From the NCBI RefSeq assembly GCF_011927785.1, contig NZ_JAATJK010000001.1, forward strand, positions 6,109,001-6,173,000: DNA of 64,000 nucleotides. Direction: 5' to 3'. Within the stretch, counting starts at the first letter, position 1. Every line of letters begins with the position of its first letter. This DNA is from Micromonospora profundi (GTDB taxonomy: Bacteria > Actinomycetota > Actinomycetes > Mycobacteriales > Micromonosporaceae). The position numbers were made by a program, and so were the translations under genes. The notes beneath the pieces are model-generated. The model saw only the letters and a list, made by a program, of their open reading frames with translations. It did not search any database and was not told the origin of the DNA. This document shows positions 36,306-45,300 of the stretch, piece after piece.

Positions 36306-36328
36306 CTAGGTTTACTATTGATACCTAG
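36306..36328. promoter_or_regulatory. HxlR operator between ridA-like and hxlR-like genes
   Basis: Inverted repeat CTAGGT (36306-36311) and ACCTAG (36323-36328) with an 11-nt AT-rich spacer, the layout typical of HxlR/MarR-type sites. It lies between the divergent genes, where it would block both promoters. Confidence 0.75.
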
Positions 36329-36361
36329 TTGACGAAGGACACTTCAAGGAGACCTGGTTTC

Positions 36362-36739
36362 ATGCGCGATACCACCCCCGCCCGGGCCAGCGAGCTACGT
36401 ATCGACGCGCCTCACCGCGAGCTGCTCGACCAGGTGTTGGACAAGTGGTCGCTCAGCGTTCTCAACGAACTGTGCGAGCGCCCGAGCAGGTTCAACGAGC
36501 TGCGCCGGGCGGTTCCGGCGGTGACGCAGAAGTCGCTCACGGCGACGCTGCGACGACTCGAGCGCAACGGGATCATCGAGCGCCACGTCGTAGCTACCCG
36601 CCCGGTCGCCGTGGAGTACCGGATCACCCCGCTGGGGAAGACCCTGCGTGCACCGATCGACACCCTCCTCGAGTGGGCGGACGCGTACATGCCGCAGATC
36701 GAACACGCCCGCACGGCGTTCGACGCCCAGATCGACTAA
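36362..36739 (+). CDS. HxlR-family winged-helix regulator
   Basis: 125 residues from ATG 36362 with AAGGAGA upstream (a TTG at 36329 would overlap the operator and is rejected). The HxlR signature is strong: [40 protein letters not shown] and [11 protein letters not shown]. The usual redox-sensing cysteine near the N-terminus is absent (the only Cys is in NELCERP), so sensing may differ. It probably autoregulates and controls the divergent RidA gene. Confidence 0.88.
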   Translation: MRDTTPARASELRIDAPHRELLDQVLDKWSLSVLNELCERPSRFNELRRAVPAVTQKSLTATLRRLERNGIIERHVVATRPVAVEYRITPLGKTLRAPIDTLLEWADAYMPQIEHARTAFDAQID

Positions 36740-36816
36740 CGAGGATGGGCCGCGACCGCGGTGCTACGCGTACGGGTCCGCTGGCGGCGAACTCGTCGAG
36801 CACCGCGGTCACCGCG

Positions 36817-37824
36817 TCATCGGGCGGGGGTGCGGAGCAGTCGCTCGACCACGTCGCTGAGGGTGGTCACCGCCGGGCCGTCCGGTGTGGTGACCACCAC
36901 GAGGTGGTGGCGGGTGTTCCGCATCCTGGCCAGGGCTTCGTAGACGAGCGTCGAGCCGTCCAGCACGAGAACGTCGCGCATCACCTCGCCAGCGGTCCGG
37001 TCGTCCGGTTGGTCCATGGTGTCGCGGACGTGCACCACGCCGACGGCCGCGCCGTCACGCAGCACCACCACCCGCAGGTGGCCCGTGGCGCGGGCCGTCG
37101 CGCGGACGGTGAGCACCGTGTCGGCCGCTTCGACCGAGGTCAACCCGCGTTCCGGGCCGGTGAGGTCGGCCAGGGTGAGCTGGTCAAGATCGAGGGCATC
37201 GGTGAGTTGCGCGGAGTACGACGCGTCGAGCGCACCGACGTTCGCCGAGTGCTCGACAAGGTGCCGCAGGTCGGCGGCGTTCTGGCCGGTGGCGATGGTG
37301 TCCCGGGGCTCGACGCCCACCCGGCGCAGGCACCAGTTCGCGCTGGCGTTGAGGGCACGCAACACCGGGCGGGTGAGCCACATGAAGCCGCGCATCGGGA
37401 TCGCCAGGAAGATGGCGGTCTTCTCCGGGTGCGCGATGGCGTACGACTTCGGTGCCATCTCCCCCACGACAAGGTGCAGGAAGGTGACGACCAGCAGCGC
37501 CAGCGCGAACCCGACCGCGTCGGCAGTCCAGCCCGGCGCGCCCCAGGACAGAAACACGGGGGTCAGCGCGTAGTTGACGGCTGGCTTGGTGACCGCGCCG
37601 AGGCCGAGTGCGCAGGCGGTGATGCCGAGTTGGCAGCCGGCCAGCAGCACTGTCAGCTCGTCGAAGCTGCGCACCGCTGCCCGGGCCGACCGGCTGTGCT
37701 CGGAGCGCGCGTCGAGGCGGTGCCGGCGTGCCGCCAGCAGCGCGAATTCGGCTGCCACGAAGAAGGCGCTGAGCACGATCAGCACTACGGTGACGGCCAC
37801 CACGACCCAGGGGTTGCCGATCAC
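36817..37824 (-). CDS. CNNM/DUF21-CBS membrane protein (hemolysin-like), short partner
   Basis: 335 residues from ATG 37824, overlapping the upstream gene by ATGA. An N-terminal DUF21/CNNM domain with four membrane helices ([51 protein letters not shown]) precedes a degenerate CBS pair ([29 protein letters not shown]). It lacks the C-terminal CorC_HlyC domain of its partner. Members are magnesium or other divalent cation exporters. Two adjacent copies suggest a heteromer. Confidence 0.85.
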   Translation of the reverse strand: MIGNPWVVVAVTVVLIVLSAFFVAAEFALLAARRHRLDARSEHSRSARAAVRSFDELTVLLAGCQLGITACALGLGAVTKPAVNYALTPVFLSWGAPGWTADAVGFALALLVVTFLHLVVGEMAPKSYAIAHPEKTAIFLAIPMRGFMWLTRPVLRALNASANWCLRRVGVEPRDTIATGQNAADLRHLVEHSANVGALDASYSAQLTDALDLDQLTLADLTGPERGLTSVEAADTVLTVRATARATGHLRVVVLRDGAAVGVVHVRDTMDQPDDRTAGEVMRDVLVLDGSTLVYEALARMRNTRHHLVVVTTPDGPAVTTLSDVVERLLRTPAR

Positions 37825-39134
37825 CGGTTCTCCTCCGTACGTAGCCGGACCAGCGACGGGACGTGCCGTTCCAGCTCCATCACCTCGAGTGTCAGGAACA
37901 CCGCGTCGAGGCTCAGCTCAGCCGTGGCACCTGGGGCAGGTAGCTCGCCGATCAGTTCGATGACCAGGCCGGCGAGGGTCTCGCTGTCCGATTCGGGTAG
38001 GTCGTGCCCGATGATGCGTTCGACCTCGTCCAGTGGCAGTTGGCCGGCAAGTTCCCAGGCGCCGTCCGCCGGCCCGACCGGCAGCGTGGCCACTGTGGTG
38101 TCGTCGTGTTCGTCCTCGATCTCCCCGACCAGCTCCTCGGCAAGATCCTCGACGGTGACCACGCCGGCCAGCCCGCCGTGCTCGTCGAGCACGCAGGCGA
38201 GCTGGGCGCGCCGCTCGGTGAGGGTCTGCACGACCCGGGGCAGCGGCATCGACGTGGGGACCAGCACCGGTGGCCGCATGATGTCGGCGACTGTGCGGGC
38301 GGCGTCGCGGTCGACAGCGAGCAGGTCGGCGAGGTGCACCACTCCGATCACGTCGTCGCGCTCGTCGAGCACCGGGTAGCGCGAGTGGCCACCGGCCATC
38401 GTGGCCCAGAGTTCCTGGGTGGTCAGGTCGGGCTCCACGACATCGACCCGGGCCCGCGGAACCATCGCGTGGGCGGCGTCACGGTCGGGGAAGTCGAGCA
38501 CCCTGTCGAGCAGCATCGACAGCTCGGCGGGGAGATCACCGGAGTCGCGGGACTCGCTGACGATGTATTCGAGGTCGCGGCGGCTGGCAGCGTGTTCCAC
38601 GTCGTGCACCGGCTCCATGCCGAAAAGGCGCAGCAGGGCATTGGAAGACTTGTCGAAGAAGGCGATGATCCAGCCGAACACCCGCAGGTAGACCTGGGTG
38701 GAGCGGGCCAGCCAGACGGCCACCGCCTCGGGTCGCGAGATGGCGAGGTTCTTCGGGAACAGCTCGCCGAACAGCATCTGTACGAACGTCGAGAGCAGCA
38801 GCGCGCTCACAGTGCCGACGACGATGCCGACACCGGTCGGGACGCCGACGCCGCCGAGGGCTGTGCCGAGCGACTTGCCGACCAACGGTTCGGCGACGTA
38901 CCCCACAAGCAGGGCGGTAACGGTGATCCCGAGCTGGGCGCCGGACAGCATGAACGACGTCCGCCGGGTCACGTCCAGTGCCCGACCTGCGGCCTTGTCA
39001 CCCGCCGCCGCGCGGGCCTTGAGCCGCGACCGGTCGACGGCCATGTACGCGAATTCCTGCGCCACGAAGTAGCCGGTGGCTGCCGTGATCACCAGGATCA
39101 CCAGCAGCCCCAGGAGGAGGCTCAACACCCACAC
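37821..39134 (-). CDS. CNNM/DUF21-CBS-CorC membrane protein, long partner
   Basis: 437 residues. It has a DUF21 domain ([52 protein letters not shown]), then a CBS pair ([53 protein letters not shown]) and a C-terminal CorC_HlyC domain ([20 protein letters not shown]). Divalent cation transport or envelope cation homeostasis is expected. Together with the downstream overlapping gene it forms a two-gene operon seen widely in actinobacteria. Confidence 0.88.
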   Translation of the reverse strand: MWVLSLLLGLLVILVITAATGYFVAQEFAYMAVDRSRLKARAAAGDKAAGRALDVTRRTSFMLSGAQLGITVTALLVGYVAEPLVGKSLGTALGGVGVPTGVGIVVGTVSALLLSTFVQMLFGELFPKNLAISRPEAVAVWLARSTQVYLRVFGWIIAFFDKSSNALLRLFGMEPVHDVEHAASRRDLEYIVSESRDSGDLPAELSMLLDRVLDFPDRDAAHAMVPRARVDVVEPDLTTQELWATMAGGHSRYPVLDERDDVIGVVHLADLLAVDRDAARTVADIMRPPVLVPTSMPLPRVVQTLTERRAQLACVLDEHGGLAGVVTVEDLAEELVGEIEDEHDDTTVATLPVGPADGAWELAGQLPLDEVERIIGHDLPESDSETLAGLVIELIGELPAPGATAELSLDAVFLTLEVMELERHVPSLVRLRTEENR

Positions 39135-39542
39135 GTCGTCGCGCTCCTGCTGTTTGTCGCCTCAGATGAATCAGGCCCGCGCCAGCGGGCCAAAGGTCTC
39201 AGGCGGTGGTCTGCGCCCATCAAGGTCGTGCTCCTCCTCGTACCGACAGTGCCGGAAGCTTGGCACGGCTTTCTGGAAGCAACCTGGTAGCTCCGCTGCT
39301 AGCTGACCAGGAAAAACGTGTTCCGATCGCCGCCAGGCTGGATCAGCCCGCGTAGCCCGATGTGAGCTGCGCGGCACCTGCGAACTTTGCCCCGGGCGCG
39401 CCGTCATTACCTGAGCGACGACGCATACGCGCCTGATCGGAGACGCCAAGTGATGGCCTGGATCACCCGCAAGCTCGCCTTGACCCCTGCCCGTCGTCAC
39501 CCGGTCAGATCGCATTCCCGACCGTCGACGGAGAGGCCGCCC
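39135..39542. other. 408-bp gene-free stretch
   Basis: Divergent region between the CNNM operon and the DUF1996 gene. No repeat, RNA gene or supported frame is seen, apart from a possible in-frame extension of the DUF1996 gene to ATG 39453. Confidence 0.4.
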
Positions 39543-40580
39543 GTGATCGACCTAGGCTCGTACGCCGTGGTGCGACAGGGGTATGCGAAGGGCCGCGTGG
39601 CAGCGCGGCATCGGGCCGTGACCGTGACGTTGGCACTGGAGCTCGTTCTCGTGCTGCTCGGCTGCGGCGCGGCGTGGCAGGTCGCAGCCGGCGGTGGGGC
39701 GCGTCAGGCAACGGCGACCGGCCTCCTGGGCTCCGATTTCGTCGACATCAGCTTCGTCGCGCCCGGCCCGACCTCGCCCGCCACGGCGCCCGGCGCGGCG
39801 ACCGGCACCTACACCTGGGACTGCGGCCGCAACGAGAACGGCCACCGCAACACCGCAAACATCGTGGTGGCGCCCGGCTTTCCCGGGCAGCCGCATCACG
39901 TGCACGACTACGTGGGCAACCTCTCCACCGCCGTCGGCTCGACGCCGAAGACCCTCTCGGCCGCGGGGACGACCTGCGGCAACGGCGACCGGTCGACGTA
40001 CTTCTGGCCGGTGCTCCGTACGGTCGGGCCGATGGACGCCGGGGAGCACGCCGTCCACGGCGGCGAGATCCAGGTGCCTGTCGACGTGACGCTCGCCTTC
40101 TCCGGCAACCCCCGAGGAAACGTCGTGCCGATGCCGCAGCAGCTCGCCGGCACGGTCGGGGACGCGGTGGCTTTCACGAACGGTCCCCAGAAAGCAGCAG
40201 CGACCTGGACCTGCTCCAGCACCCCGGAGCGCCGCACCACCGCGTACCCCCGGTGCCCGGCCGGTGATCAGGTGCAGAGGGTCTTCGACTTTCCGAGCTG
40301 TTGGGACGGGCGGCAGGTGGACAGCGAAAGCCACCGCGCGCATCTGGTCTTCCCGTCCCCTGACGGCTCCTGCGCCCGCAACACGTTTCCGGTGCCGCAG
40401 CTCCGGCTGACAGTGGCGTACGACATCGCGCCGGATGCCCTGTTCCGGATCGACGCCTTCGAGGGCCAGAACAACAGCCCGCTGACCGATCACGCGTTCT
40501 TCGTCAACCTGATGCCGGAGCCCCTGATGGCGAAGGTCGTGGACTGCCTCAACAGCGGGCAGAGCTGCCAGGACGATTGA
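39543..40580 (+). CDS. Secreted DUF1996 domain protein
   Basis: 345 residues from GTG 39543, preferred because GGAGAGG lies 6 nt upstream (ATG 39453 is in frame). A cytoplasmic stretch and one membrane segment (VTLALELVLVLLGCGAAW) lead to an extracellular DUF1996 domain: PHHVHDYVGNL, FDFPSCWDGRQVDSESHRAH, and CARNTFPVPQLRLTVAYDI. DUF1996 occurs in secreted, probably wall-associated proteins of fungi and actinomycetes with unknown activity. It is at the edge of the T7SS island and is convergent with the DUF4333 gene. Confidence 0.85.
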   Translation: MIDLGSYAVVRQGYAKGRVAARHRAVTVTLALELVLVLLGCGAAWQVAAGGGARQATATGLLGSDFVDISFVAPGPTSPATAPGAATGTYTWDCGRNENGHRNTANIVVAPGFPGQPHHVHDYVGNLSTAVGSTPKTLSAAGTTCGNGDRSTYFWPVLRTVGPMDAGEHAVHGGEIQVPVDVTLAFSGNPRGNVVPMPQQLAGTVGDAVAFTNGPQKAAATWTCSSTPERRTTAYPRCPAGDQVQRVFDFPSCWDGRQVDSESHRAHLVFPSPDGSCARNTFPVPQLRLTVAYDIAPDALFRIDAFEGQNNSPLTDHAFFVNLMPEPLMAKVVDCLNSGQSCQDD

Positions 40581-40603
40581 CCGTACGCCGAGGTGGTCGT
40601 ACC

Positions 40604-41047
40604 TCACTGAGGACGCGCTACCTCGAACCGGCCGTCGGAGGACACCACCGTGACCGTGATCGTCTTCGGTGCGCCGGCGACCTGCGCGGAGCAGGAGAAG
40701 CGGCTGCCCACAGTGACCGGCCGGCCCGGCGGGCAGGTGACGAGGTCGGCGTCGAGCAGGTAGTCGTCACGCAGCACCGACAGCACCCCCTGCTGCAACG
40801 CCGCTGTGTCGAAGACCTTCTTGTCGAGGAATCCGGGCCGGGTCAGGCCCAGCACGGCCACCAGCGCCACCACTGCCACGACCGGGCCGGCAACGGCGAT
40901 CACGAGTCGCCGGGAGAAACGCCGCCGACGCTCAGGGGGCGCCGTCGAGCCGGTGGACGCCGGGCCCCACTGCGCCGGTGGTGCCGGTGCCCAGCCAGGG
41001 GCGGGCGTCGGGGAGTCGCCGTCGGATCCCCGGTACGAACTGGTCAA
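40604..41047 (-). CDS. DUF4333 membrane-anchored protein
   Basis: 147 residues from TTG 41047, with GGAGGAG 6 nt upstream. A proline-rich cytosolic N-terminus is followed by one membrane helix (VIAVAGPVVAVVALVAVLGL) and an extracellular DUF4333 domain with the expected disulfide pair (LVTCPPG and RFSCSAQV). Function unknown. It follows the lipoprotein gene at 41065 by 17 bp and is probably in the same SigL-like transcript. Confidence 0.8.
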   Translation of the reverse strand: MTSSYRGSDGDSPTPAPGWAPAPPAQWGPASTGSTAPPERRRRFSRRLVIAVAGPVVAVVALVAVLGLTRPGFLDKKVFDTAALQQGVLSVLRDDYLLDADLVTCPPGRPVTVGSRFSCSAQVAGAPKTITVTVVSSDGRFEVARPQ

Positions 41048-41064
41048 CGTCGTCTCCTCCGGAT

Positions 41065-41754
41065 TCAGGGGGCGGTGGGCGTGGTGACCACCTCGGGCAG
41101 GGAGGTGGTGCGGTCACCGACCGGACTGATCGCGAACCAGGTGCCACCAACCCCCTGGCCGTTGATGTCGCCCGGCTTGGCGTCCTTGTCGAACAGGTAG
41201 ACGGGCCAGCCGTCGATGGTCACCTGGCAGGTGCCGTCGGCCCGCTCCACGTAACCGACGAGCTTCGGGTTGATCCCACTCGGGTAGATCTGCCCGCCCC
41301 CCTTGACGAGAAGTGGCGGCCACGTCTTCGCGCAGTCGCCGTTGCAGTTCGACTTCGACGGCTTTGCGGTGTCCTTGTCGAACCGGTAGAGCGTCCGGCC
41401 CTGCCCGTCGGCGACGTACGTGCCGATGTCTTCGGACGCCGTCGCGTTCAACTGGATGATGTTGCTGCCCCGCCCGGTGTCGGGTGCGGGCGTGAGGGGG
41501 ACGTCGGACGGGCCGCTGTAGATCCGTACGCGACCCTGGGTCTTCGCCACCGTCGGCGCCGGCTGCGGGGCCGACGGAGCGTCGACCACCTCGGGTGTCG
41601 TGTCGGCGCCGACGGTCGGGCTCGGCGCGGTCGCCTGTGACGCGGCCGCTGTGGCCGGCGCCGCTGGTCCGGTCGTGGCGTCATCACATGCGGCCAGGAC
41701 GGCCACGCTTGCCAACGCGATCGCCGTCCGGGCGATCCGGCTGTGCAACAGCAT
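41065..41754 (-). CDS. Lipoprotein with duplicated YxFxxD motif (COG4315-like), copy 1
   Basis: 229 residues. Signal peptide and lipobox VAVLAAC, then a Pro/Ala/Thr-rich spacer and the repeat domain with RTLYRFDKDTAKPSKSNCNG, CAKTWPPLL and WPVYLFDKD. This is the family of predicted lipoproteins with a conserved Yx(FWY)xxD motif, attached to the outer face of the membrane. Function unknown. A promoter matching TGAACC-N16-CGTGTG lies at 41808-41835. Two paralogues occur at 52048 and 54276. Confidence 0.85.
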   Translation of the reverse strand: MLLHSRIARTAIALASVAVLAACDDATTGPAAPATAAASQATAPSPTVGADTTPEVVDAPSAPQPAPTVAKTQGRVRIYSGPSDVPLTPAPDTGRGSNIIQLNATASEDIGTYVADGQGRTLYRFDKDTAKPSKSNCNGDCAKTWPPLLVKGGGQIYPSGINPKLVGYVERADGTCQVTIDGWPVYLFDKDAKPGDINGQGVGGTWFAISPVGDRTTSLPEVVTTPTAP

Positions 41755-41807
41755 CTCTGTTCCACCTCGTGTTCGGAGGACCGTGCCCGTGCGCGCGGTC
41801 CGGCACC

Positions 41808-41835
41808 CACACGGTGCGGTCGGCGAAGTGGTTCA
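41808..41835 (-). promoter_or_regulatory. SigL-like ECF promoter P1
   Basis: On the minus strand TGAACC (41835-41830), a 16-bp spacer, CGTGTG (41813-41808), about 55 bp before the lipoprotein start. It is identical in both boxes to P2, P4 and P5. Confidence 0.85.
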
Positions 41836-41881
41836 CCGTCGGGATCGGACGAGTCTGCCGTCACGAGGTCGCACCCTGCGC

Positions 41882-41909
41882 TGAACCGTTTCGGGCCAGC
41901 GTCCGTGTG
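41882..41909 (+). promoter_or_regulatory. SigL-like ECF promoter P2
   Basis: TGAACC at 41882-41887, 16-bp spacer, CGTGTG at 41904-41909, 78 bp before the WXG100-like gene. It would drive the secretion target and the motor gene after it. Confidence 0.85.
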
Positions 41910-41986
41910 GGTGGCGGCACCAGCGAAGGGCAGCCCAGGAATGACCGCCCGGAGCCGGCGAAACGATGACACGAGGGGAGCGCAAC

Positions 41987-42283
41987 GTGGCCACGTACCA
42001 CATCGTCAGCGAGGACATCGAGGAATCTTCGACCTGGCTGAAGCAGAACATGCAGACGCTGCTGGACGGGATGAACCAGGCCAAGAGCAAGATCGACACC
42101 CTGATCCAGGGTGGCTACAACACCCCGGCCGCGCAGCAGAAGTTCGGCCCGTACTTCGACGAGTACAAGGGCAGCGTCGACCAGACGCTGAACGGCATGG
42201 AGGGCATCAGCCAGTACCTCTCGCAGGTCAGCACCGCGTTCTCCGACACGGACAACCAGACCGGGGCCAGCCTCGGCCGCTGA
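41987..42283 (+). CDS. WXG100-family type VII secretion target, Trp-less variant
   Basis: 98 residues from GTG 41987 (GGGGAG upstream). It is a helix-turn-helix-hairpin protein of the usual size, directly before the secretion motor. The central turn reads QGGYNTPAAQQKF where the WxG tripeptide is expected, so the Trp-Gly pair is replaced by Gly-Tyr. The C-terminal helix contains YLSQVSTAF, near the position of the YxxxD/E export signal. It is probably a secreted homodimer or an adaptor for the other substrates. Confidence 0.82.
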   Translation: MATYHIVSEDIEESSTWLKQNMQTLLDGMNQAKSKIDTLIQGGYNTPAAQQKFGPYFDEYKGSVDQTLNGMEGISQYLSQVSTAFSDTDNQTGASLGR

Positions 42284-42375
42284 ACGACCGGCCGGACCCG
42301 GGGCCGCGTGGTGATTCGCTCACCACGCGGCCCTCGGCCGTTTCCTCCGCCGGACCATCCGACCAGGAGAATCTC

Positions 42376-45300
42376 GTGCGCCTGCAGCTCACCGTTGCGG
42401 ATCCGTCCACCGCCGTCATCGACTACCAGATCGAGGCTGCCCCTGACACCACCGTCGGGGAACTCGCCGAGGCGCTCGCCGCGCGTCGGCCGGAGCCCGC
42501 CGGCACACCGCCGACGATCTTCGTCGCCGGTGCGCCGCTGGATCCGCGACTCACCTTCGCCGAAGCCCCGCTGCGGCAGGGCACGGTGCTCGGCCTGGAC
42601 CGCCCGGTGCCCGAGGCGTCCGCGCAACAGCCGGGTCTGATCGAGGTACGGGTGGTCAGCGGCACCAACGCCGGTGCGGTCCATCAGCTCGACCTCGGTG
42701 AGCACACCATCGGCACCGCCAGCACCAACCGCGTACGCCTCACCGACCCCTCGCTCGCCTCCGTCGTGGCGTCGGTGCGGGTCACCCCCGACGGAACGTG
42801 CCGTGTGCGACCGGTCGGACCCGGCCTCCTGCTCGACCGGGTCGAACTCGACGACGAACAGGCGTGGCCACCCGGCGGTCAGCTCGCCGTCGGATCGTCC
42901 CTGCTGGAGCTGCGCAAACCGCTCCGGGCGGAGGCCGCACTGCAGATCTCCGAGGATCGCACCGGCCTTGACTACAACCGCCCGCCCCGGTTGCTGCCGG
43001 AGGCCCGCACCACCCAGTTCACGCTTCCCACACCACCGTCGCCTCCGGAACGGCGACCGCTTGTGCTGATCACGGTGCTGGCACCGCTTGTCGTCTCCGG
43101 AGCCGCGTACCTCATCACCGGCAACCCGCTGACGCTGCTCTTCGCCATCCTGTCGCCGGTGGCGCTGATCGCCGGTCAGGTCGGCGCCCGACGCCAGGGA
43201 AAAGTCAGCTACCGTACGCGGCTCGCCGACTACGAGGCCAAGAGGGAGCGGATCAGCACCGACGCGCACGAGGCACTGACCGCCGAGCGGCTGGCCCGGC
43301 GGGATAACTTCCCCGACCCCGCCGCCGTACGGCTGATCGCTGTGGGACCTGAGCGCCGCCTGTGGGAACGGCGACGCACCGATCCCGACTTCCTCGAACT
43401 GCGGGCCGGCAGCGCCGACCTCCCGTCCGAGGTGTTGCTCCGGGATCCGAGCCAGGACGAACACCGCCGGGAGGTCCGGTGGAGCGCCCTGGACGTGCCG
43501 GCGACAGTGCCGCTCCGCAAACACGGCGTGGTCGGCATCGCCGGTGACGCCGCCGCCCGGGTGACAGCCCGCTGGATGGTCGCGCAGGCGGCCACCCTGC
43601 ACAGCCCCGAGGACCTCCAGATCTACCTGCTCGCCGGCGCGGGCGACGAGGAGGGCTGGTCCTGGGTCGGCTGGCTACCGCACGTGGCGCCGCGCGACGG
43701 CCAGGGCACTCTCGCCACCGTCGGAACCGACACTCAGACCACGGCCCGACGGGTTGCCGAACTGGTCGCCGTGATCTCCGCCCGCGCCGCCGAACGGTCC
43801 GACGCGGCCTTCCGCGACATCCTCGTGGTGCTCGACGGGGCACGCCGGCTGCGTTCCCTGCCCGGGGTGACGCAGATCCTGCGGGAAGGACCCGCCGTCG
43901 GGGTGTACGCGATCTGTGTCGACGCCGAGGAGAAGCTCCTGCCGGAGGAGTGCCAGGCCGTCGTCGCCGAGCAGACCGACGGCTCGCTGCTGGTGACCCG
44001 TACGCTCGCCGCGCCGATCCCCGGCGTGCATCCGGACCTGCTCTCGACGGAGTGGCTGCGTACCGTTGCCCGCGCGCTCGCGCCGCTGCGTGACACCGGC
44101 GGCGCGGACGACGGCGCCGTACTGCCGGACGCGAGTCGGCTGCTCGACGTGCTCGGCATGGAGCCGCCGGAGCCGGACGCGGTGGCGGCCAGGTGGACCA
44201 CCGGAGGCCGGACCACCGAGGCGGTGCTCGGCGTCTCGCTCGACGGGCCGTTCGCGCTGGACCTGAAGCGGGACGGGCCGCACGCCCTGGTCGCCGGCAC
44301 CACCGGATCCGGCAAGTCGGAGCTGTTGCAGACCCTCGTCGCCTCGCTCGCCGTCGCCAACCGGCCGGACGCGATGACCTTCGTGCTTGTGGACTACAAG
44401 GGCGGCAGCGCGTTCAAGGACTGCGTCCGGTTACCGCACACCGTCGGCATGGTCACCGACCTCGACACGCACCTGGTGAGTCGGGCGCTGACCTCGCTCA
44501 CGGCCGAGCTGCGGCGGCGGGAGCACATCCTCGCCGAGGCGGGGGCGAAGGACATCGACGACTACGTCGACCTGCTGCGCCGCGAACCGACACGGACCCC
44601 GATGCCGCGACTGTTGATCGTGATCGACGAGTTCGCGTCGATGGTCCGCGACCTGCCGGACTTCGTGACCGGGCTTGTCAACATCGCGCAGCGGGGCCGG
44701 TCGCTCGGCATCCACCTGGTGCTGGCGACCCAGCGTCCGGGCGGGGTCGTGTCGCCCGAGATCCGGGCGAACACCAACCTGCGGATCGCGCTGCGCGTCA
44801 CCGACACCAGCGAGAGTCAGGACGTGCTGAACGCCCCCGACGCCGCCTCGATCCTGAAGTCGACGCCGGGCCGGGCCTTCGTACGCCTCGCGCAGTCGTC
44901 GCTGGTGCCGTTCCAGGCCGGGCGGGTCGGCGGGTTCCGCCCGGGTGCCCGCGTCGACGTCCGGCAGCCGCCCTGGCTCGCACCCGTCTCGTGGACGGAC
45001 CTCGGCCGGCCCGTACCCACCCGCCCTGGCGTGAAGGCGGAACCATCCGCCGAACTCACCGACCTCGCCGTGCTGGTGGAGGCCGTCCGGAGCGCCAGTG
45101 AGCAGTTGGCCATCCCGCCGCAGCACAGCCCGTGGCTACAGGCACTGCCGGACACGCTCACCGTCGACGCCCTTCCCCCGCCCCGCGGCAGCGGCTACCA
45201 CCTGGCCCCGGTGGCGTACGGCCTTGTCGACCTGCCGGCCCAGCAGGAGCAGGCGCCGCTGGAGCTGGACCTGGGGACGCTGGGGCACCTGCACATCATC

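Noticed and set aside
41743..42375. N-terminal extension of the EccC frame back to 41743
   Set aside because: It overlaps the WXG100 gene and promoter P2. GTG 42376 has a good ribosome site.
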